Assembly: GCA_964461835.1 (NCBI GenBank)
Contig: CAYWVO010000015.1
Location: 1 to 64,000 of the forward strand
DNA from: CAYWVO01 sp964461835
GTDB taxonomy: Bacteria > Zixibacteria > MSB-5A5 > WJJR01 > JAJRUJ01
DNA length: 64,000 bases
Direction of reading: 5' to 3'
Part shown: positions 60,264 through 64,000 of the stretch, one piece after another
How positions within the stretch are numbered: the first letter of the stretch is position 1
How the letters are laid out: every line of letters begins with the position of its first letter
Notes under the pieces: model-generated
The model's database searches: none
What the model was told of the DNA's origin: nothing
The model's input: only the letters and a program-made list of their open reading frames with translations
Made by a program: the position numbers and the translations under genes

Positions 60264-61541
60264 TCACGAAGAGACCGGAAAAACCAGGGTGAACGCGGTC
60301 CCGCGACCGGGGACGGCCGAGGCGGTAACTTCACCATGATGAAAATCCATAATCATTCGGACAATTGAGAGTCCTAGTCCGGTGCCATGTGCCTTGGTGC
60401 TATAAAACGGCTCAAATATCTTTTCGGCCAGTTCCGGCCGCAGTTCCAAGCCCGTATTAAAGACCGTAACCGTTACGTGGCCATCATGGTCGTAATTGGT
60501 GGATAGTTCAATCCGCCCCCCGGCCGGAGTCTCGTCGATGGCGTTGAGCAGAATATTCAACAGCGCCTGCTCGACCTGTCCCGGGTCGGCGGCAATCGGC
60601 GGCACATGCTCGTTGAGGTTCTCAATAAACTCCAGTTGCCGGGCGGAGGTTTGATGTCGAGCCATCTGATATGACCGACGCACCAGATCGTTAATCGCCA
60701 CTTGCGATAACTGTGGTTCCTGCGGCCGGGCAAATTCCATGAAGCGCAGGATTGTGTTTTTTATTTTGGCGATCTCGTCTAACGCAATCTGCATATCCAT
60801 TCGTTCTGGTGCCTCCGGCGGCATCTCCTCGGCCAGATTGTGAATCAGGACATTGATGGTCGTCAGTGGGTTATTTATTTCATGCGCCACCGAAGCCGCC
60901 ATGGAACCCACCGTCGCCAGTTTGTCCGCCGCCATCAATTGGTCAGACCGCCGTCCCTGGCGGGACCGCCCCTCGGTACGCCGGTTGACGAAAATCGTCA
61001 CTAATGCGATCAACACCTCGGCAACAATACCAAAGCCAAGTAACACCAATAAGAGGGTCAGCCGGGCAGGCTGCAATCCGGCGGCAATATCCTCAACCTC
61101 CCACGTCAACAGCATCGCTGGTGAGGCCTCGGATCGGCCATTCGTGGAAGCCATCACACCAAGGATTGTATGACAACGAATGCAACCCGGTGGCGAATGG
61201 GCAAAAAAGATCAGCAGGCTATCCCGAACGGCCGGGGGACGCAAATTCCAGATCGGATCATCCGTCAGAATGACGGTGTCGGCCTGCGGGTCGATAAGAT
61301 GAAGATGTATCTGGGGATTGGTAATCCGGGATTCCAGGGAGGCACGGGCCCGTGTGTCCGCGGAATCGTTATCTTCCAAATAATACGACAGGTGCCATAC
61401 GGTTTGCTTCAGCTCGTCTTCGGCCACCTGCATTACCTCACGGAGCAGGCTCCGATCCACAAAGGCGTAGAGTCCGATCAACATCGCCGCTAACGGCAGG
61501 AAAAACACGGCAATCGCCATTGTCGCCGGATGAATTCGCAT
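60264..61541 (-). CDS. Sensor histidine kinase with c-type heme motif in the periplasmic domain
   Basis: 425 residues. Membrane helices at about 8-28 and 161-186 enclose a periplasmic sensor of about 130 residues. That sensor contains C120-I-R-C-H124 (61170-61184), the CxxCH motif for covalent c-type heme, which suggests sensing of redox state, O2, NO or CO. The cytoplasmic part has the H-box ASVAHEINNPLTTI (phospho-His220), N-box LNILLNAIDETP, F/G boxes EPFYSTKAHGTGLGLSIV. No HAMP or PAS is evident. The response-regulator gene follows directly, so the two form a two-component system. Confidence 0.93.
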   Translation of the reverse strand: MRIHPATMAIAVFFLPLAAMLIGLYAFVDRSLLREVMQVAEDELKQTVWHLSYYLEDNDSADTRARASLESRITNPQIHLHLIDPQADTVILTDDPIWNLRPPAVRDSLLIFFAHSPPGCIRCHTILGVMASTNGRSEASPAMLLTWEVEDIAAGLQPARLTLLLVLLGFGIVAEVLIALVTIFVNRRTEGRSRQGRRSDQLMAADKLATVGSMAASVAHEINNPLTTINVLIHNLAEEMPPEAPERMDMQIALDEIAKIKNTILRFMEFARPQEPQLSQVAINDLVRRSYQMARHQTSARQLEFIENLNEHVPPIAADPGQVEQALLNILLNAIDETPAGGRIELSTNYDHDGHVTVTVFNTGLELRPELAEKIFEPFYSTKAHGTGLGLSIVRMIMDFHHGEVTASAVPGRGTAFTLVFPVSS

Positions 61542-61624
61542 ATCTCAAGTTCCCTGACCGGCTTATCCTTCTCTCCTCCAACCAGCTCAGCGAATCTCAG
61601 AATCGCACGTCATACGGCTAAACG

Positions 61625-61658
61625 CAAAGAAAAAAACGAGGGCCGGAGCGCCCTCGTT
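61625..61658 (-). terminator. Terminator of the small HTH gene
   Basis: On the minus strand a 9-bp stem AACGAGGGC/GCCCTCGTT (61650-61658 and 61635-61643) with loop GCTCCG is followed by a T-run (A-run 61629-61636 on the plus strand). It separates the HTH gene from the kinase gene downstream. Confidence 0.85.
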
Positions 61659-61699
61659 CTATGTTGGTTACCGCAAGAAGCCAGTTTCAATGAAGTATA

Positions 61700-61870
61700 T
61701 TACTGCACGGCGGTACTGGTCGCACGATCTGCACGATGCAGAATCGCATGCAGATCGCGATATGTCGTCCGTAAGGACACGCCACACTGCCGAGAAATTT
61801 CCTCCAGAGACATTGTTGGATTGTCCTGCAGCAGATGACGGACCAGATCAAGGCGTTCTTTCTTCTTCAT
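61700..61870 (-). CDS. 56-residue helix-turn-helix protein (DeoR/HTH_11-like)
   Basis: Found by direct reading: ATG at 61870 with GGAGGTAAGCA just upstream, ending in TAA at 61700. The protein begins MKKKERLDLVRHLLQDNP, followed by the HTH-like MSLEEISRQCGVSLRTTYRDLHAIL, cited by its core E-E-I-S-x-x-x-G-V-S-x-R-T-x-Y-R-D-L, and ends 56 residues in. That core is a clear DeoR-type winged-helix recognition helix, without a ligand domain. It has its own terminator and sits upstream of the kinase/regulator operon. It could be an autonomous repressor or an anti-activator; the target is unknown. Confidence 0.75.
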   Translation of the reverse strand: MKKKERLDLVRHLLQDNPTMSLEEISRQCGVSLRTTYRDLHAILHRADRATSTAVQ

Positions 61871-62338
61871 TGCTTACCTCCACATTCCTGCCAGATTTGG
61901 CCCCCCCGATACTGCCATGTATTTTCCGGCAAACTTCCCTTCTTCACTCTCATCAATCCGCACACCAATAATGACAACAATATTTATGCCAATTCCCAAT
62001 ATTTGGCGAAGATTTTTATTTTGTTAAGAGACAGTTAGTTACACCATTCCAATTTTTTGTTGATATTGTCAATTTTTAGAATTTTGTCTAAATATCACCA
62101 AATCTTCGAGAGTTCCTGTCCAAAATTAGACAAATGAACCGAAAAAATGACGTTTATTACGGCAAATCGTTGGCCTTTCTACTCAAGTATGGGGGGTATT
62201 CAGCCGATAGAACTTTCTCTCACAGCATCGGCGGATTGGTCTACGCCACTGTCCAAAATTAGTCACAGGAAGCGGGCGGCTGCTTGTGTTTGGTAAGTTA
62301 TTTATGTACAATAAAATACAAGCAATCTCGTAAGTCCA
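61871..62338. promoter_or_regulatory. AT-rich spacer with paired CTGTCCAAAATTAG repeats
   Basis: This 468-base gap holds no gene and is clearly more AT-rich than its flanks. It contains an exact 14-base direct repeat, CTGTCCAAAATTAG, at 62116-62129 and 62249-62262 (133 bases apart), and a related half-site near 62080 (AATTTTGTC). It lies upstream of the small HTH gene and downstream of the TonB-C gene, a plausible operator region. No sigma-54 promoter consensus is evident on either strand by eye. Confidence 0.45.
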
Positions 62339-63328
62339 TTACTCCAGAACAAAGGTCACTCGGTAGGAAACCCAGGTGATAATCGGATTCCCATCTGCGT
62401 CCTTGGCCGGCATGTAGCGATATTTGCTGGCTGCTTCGACCGCTGCCCGATCAAAATCATCGCGTCCGGACGATTTCAAGACACACGCTTTCACCACCCG
62501 ACCGTCATTGCCGACCAGGGCCCGCACCCACACCGTCCCCTCGGCGCCTGCTTTCTTGGCTTCAACGGGATACGCTGGAGGCAAATCCTCGATCAATGAT
62601 GGCATCTTTGAGACAGCTTTAAACTTATCCGGATCAGGCGATTGCACGACATCACAGGAAATATCCTTCTCGATTGCCTTCTTCTTGACTGGCGGAAGAC
62701 CCCGGCGATAGGACGCATCGGCAGATTTTTCCCGCTGGCTGCTCATCTCCGGCGCGGATAGCGATCCAGATTCAGCAGCTACATCGACTTTCGGCAGCAC
62801 AATCGCAAAAATCGCCTCGCTCATTTCCTCGTCTGCAAATCGTCCCAGCACAACCGAGCGCTCCGGCAAGACCGAGACATGGCTGGCCAGAAACTCCTTT
62901 TCGCCTCGATTGACCTTGACCATCATCTGCAATCTGCCATGAGAATTCCACGCGAAATCCTTGCAGGTGATATTCCATAACATACCATCTTCCGGGTTTT
63001 GGGCATGAGCATGCCAGAGGCCGGCAGCATCCTGACGGGCGCGCACTGAGGAAACAGCCAAAACCTGGTACCGGGAAAACGCGTAGAGCGAACGCAGCTT
63101 ATCCACGAACATTTCGGCATCGGTAATGGTCTCTTCCAGCACGGCCATTGACATGCGGGGAAATCCGGGAAACGATAAAGCCGGCGCGCCGGCCGAGCCG
63201 GAGATAATATAGGTTTTGATCGTTACCAGGGCCTGCTCGGGGATCTCAGTCTGCTCAGCTTCCCCCCATGCACTCGCGCTCCCCAGCAGTAGGATCACCA
63301 TGATCGTTACATAGCGGACTGTTCGCAT
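62339..63328 (-). CDS. TonB C-terminal-domain periplasmic protein
   Basis: 329 residues. Signal peptide 1-22. A unique N-terminal half (ALVTIKTYIISGSAG and VSVLPERSVVLGRF) resembles secretin-like or bacterial TonB-dependent regulator N-domains, uncertain. The C-terminal about 90 residues are a TonB-C-like fold: PAYPVEAKKAGAEGTVWVRALVG, VVKACVLKSSGRDDFDRAAVEAASKYRYMPAKD, cited by cores Y-P-x-x-A and F-D-R-A-A. There is no N-terminal membrane anchor or Pro-rich linker of classical TonB. Lies 3 bases after the anti-sigma gene, so may belong to an ECF-regulated unit. Confidence 0.83.
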   Translation of the reverse strand: MRTVRYVTIMVILLLGSASAWGEAEQTEIPEQALVTIKTYIISGSAGAPALSFPGFPRMSMAVLEETITDAEMFVDKLRSLYAFSRYQVLAVSSVRARQDAAGLWHAHAQNPEDGMLWNITCKDFAWNSHGRLQMMVKVNRGEKEFLASHVSVLPERSVVLGRFADEEMSEAIFAIVLPKVDVAAESGSLSAPEMSSQREKSADASYRRGLPPVKKKAIEKDISCDVVQSPDPDKFKAVSKMPSLIEDLPPAYPVEAKKAGAEGTVWVRALVGNDGRVVKACVLKSSGRDDFDRAAVEAASKYRYMPAKDADGNPIITWVSYRVTFVLE

Positions 63329-63331
63329 CGC

Positions 63332-63844
63332 TTACTCCAACCAGAGAAATACCGTTTCGCCGTCGGGTGACGCTACGCCCATGACTCGGGCCGGTCGCTC
63401 ACTAACCTCCGCCGAACTCACCACCACCGTCGAGGACTCATAGACCGGCGTCGCGGCAAAGGAATCCCGTTGCGTTCGCATTTGGGTCGTTACGGCCACA
63501 TACATTGCCACGGTCAATGCTCCCGCAACCGCCAACACGCGGACCGGCTCCAAAGTCAGCCAGCGAAGAATACCCGAGTGGGGCTTAGGTCGAATGCCTT
63601 CCCGCACCGCCGGCCAGACATCGAAGGTCTCGCTATGCGGGGGTACTTCCGCCCGCAACGCAGACTGCATTGCGGCCACGGCAGACTCAATCCGGGCATA
63701 CGCTGCCTGGCATTCACGGCAGGTTTCCAGATGATGCCGGCAGTCAGCACCTTCCTCGAGCGAGAGGTCACCAGCGGCCAGCAAGTCAAACCGTTCCCGG
63801 ACCTGCGCACAGGAGAGGCTAGTGCCCTTTGTGTTCTCGCTCAT
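63332..63844 (-). CDS. Zinc-finger anti-sigma factor
   Basis: 170 residues from the ATG at 63844; the upstream GTG at 63853 is also in frame. The N-terminal ZAS/HC2 zinc motif is HHLETCRECQ (His-x3-Cys-x2-Cys), preceded by another conserved Cys (SCAQVRERFDLLAAGDLS). A single membrane helix is at about 98-116 (VRVLAVAGALTVAMYVAV) and a short external region follows. It would hold the neighbouring ECF sigma factor until a signal. It overlaps the sigma gene stop by 26 bases. Downstream is a TonB-C protein. Confidence 0.88.
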   Translation of the reverse strand: MSENTKGTSLSCAQVRERFDLLAAGDLSLEEGADCRHHLETCRECQAAYARIESAVAAMQSALRAEVPPHSETFDVWPAVREGIRPKPHSGILRWLTLEPVRVLAVAGALTVAMYVAVTTQMRTQRDSFAATPVYESSTVVVSSAEVSERPARVMGVASPDGETVFLWLE

Positions 63845-64000
63845 AAATCTCACGCAACTTTCGTCGTCCCCGCATTAAATGTACCCGGACTGTTGCCACC
63901 TGGATACCCAGTTGTTTGGCAATTGCCGGCATTTCCAGATTCTCGATATCCCGTAGCAAGATGCACACCCGTTGCATTTTCGAGAGTGTTCGCAAGGCCG
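63819..64000 (-). CDS. ECF-type RNA polymerase sigma factor, C-terminal end (partial)
   Basis: Sixty codons in frame, running off the window edge. The protein reads ALRTLSKMQRVCILLRDIEN, LEMPAIAKQLGIQVATVRVHL, MRGRRKLREIYEREHKGH and stop, matching sigma-70 region 4 (helix-turn-helix AIAKQLGIQVATVRVHLMRGRRKLR). The start lies beyond base 64000. Overlap with the anti-sigma gene and same strand make this a sigma/anti-sigma pair. Confidence 0.85.
   Translation of the reverse strand, partial: ALRTLSKMQRVCILLRDIENLEMPAIAKQLGIQVATVRVHLMRGRRKLREIYEREHKGH

Overview
The window reads as chromosomal sequence from an uncultivated Gram-negative bacterium, most likely of the Zixibacteria/FCB type. This is inference from content, not a database match. 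The evidence is that secreted proteins end in dockerin-like modules, a giant secreted protein carries a C-terminal domain of the type IX secretion (T9SS) or FlgD-Ig kind beside a PorV-like outer membrane protein, outer membrane barrels and lipoproteins are abundant, and there is a TonB-dependent receptor. Housekeeping genes (ispE, prs, rplY, thiL, rsmA, panC, panD, rsfS, rho, holB) look intact. I see no phage, insertion sequence, CRISPR array or rRNA. Three tRNA genes are present: fMet, Gln and Glu.

Layout. 1-5.4 kb: tRNA-fMet, a Wzi-like barrel overlapping ispE, spoVG, tRNA-Gln, prs, a cluster of nested palindromes, and rplY with a strong terminator. 5.5-12.7 kb: a STAND-type NTPase with TPRs, a TonB-dependent receptor, a small lipoprotein, tRNA-Glu, an M20 peptidase and a metallo-beta-lactamase-fold hydrolase. 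12.7-25.7 kb: a leader region of about 1 kb, then an 11-kb gene for a 3,660-residue Ig-repeat surface protein, followed by a PorV-like gene. 25.9-30.6 kb: a DUF4412 protein and an FHA / PEGA / PP2C set pointing to Ser/Thr phosphosignalling. 30.7-36.5 kb: a subtilase with dockerin-like tail, thiL, and a Tag-like glycosylase-fold protein with a basic disordered tail. 36.7-40.6 kb: an operon of gmd, skp/ompH, a GDP-sugar reductase and a nucleotide-sugar dehydrogenase. 40.6-46.5 kb: lipoproteins, a 29-residue membrane peptide, and a compact minus-strand run of tatD, rsmA, a barrel and two paralogous lipoproteins. 46.7-58.8 kb: an FG-GAP/dockerin protein, panC, panD, a GlmU N-terminal domain alone, a LytR_C protein, rsfS (apparently with an ATT start), rho, ftsE, ftsX, envC, holB and a TPR lipoprotein-like protein. 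58.8-64 kb (minus strand): a sigma-54 activator with its histidine kinase, whose sensor domain carries a c-type heme motif, a 56-residue helix-turn-helix protein, a TonB-C protein, an anti-sigma factor and the end of an ECF sigma factor.

How the genes fit together. Envelope biology dominates. The best candidate for a poorly described system is the giant Ig/vWA protein with its PorV-like neighbour. Next are a division-activation set (FtsE-FtsX-EnvC) in which FtsE has lost most ATPase motifs, and the heme-sensing kinase with its sigma-54 regulator. Several small genes (29-residue membrane peptide, 56-residue HTH protein, partial sigma factor) fall below the usual ORF length cut-off and were read directly from the sequence.
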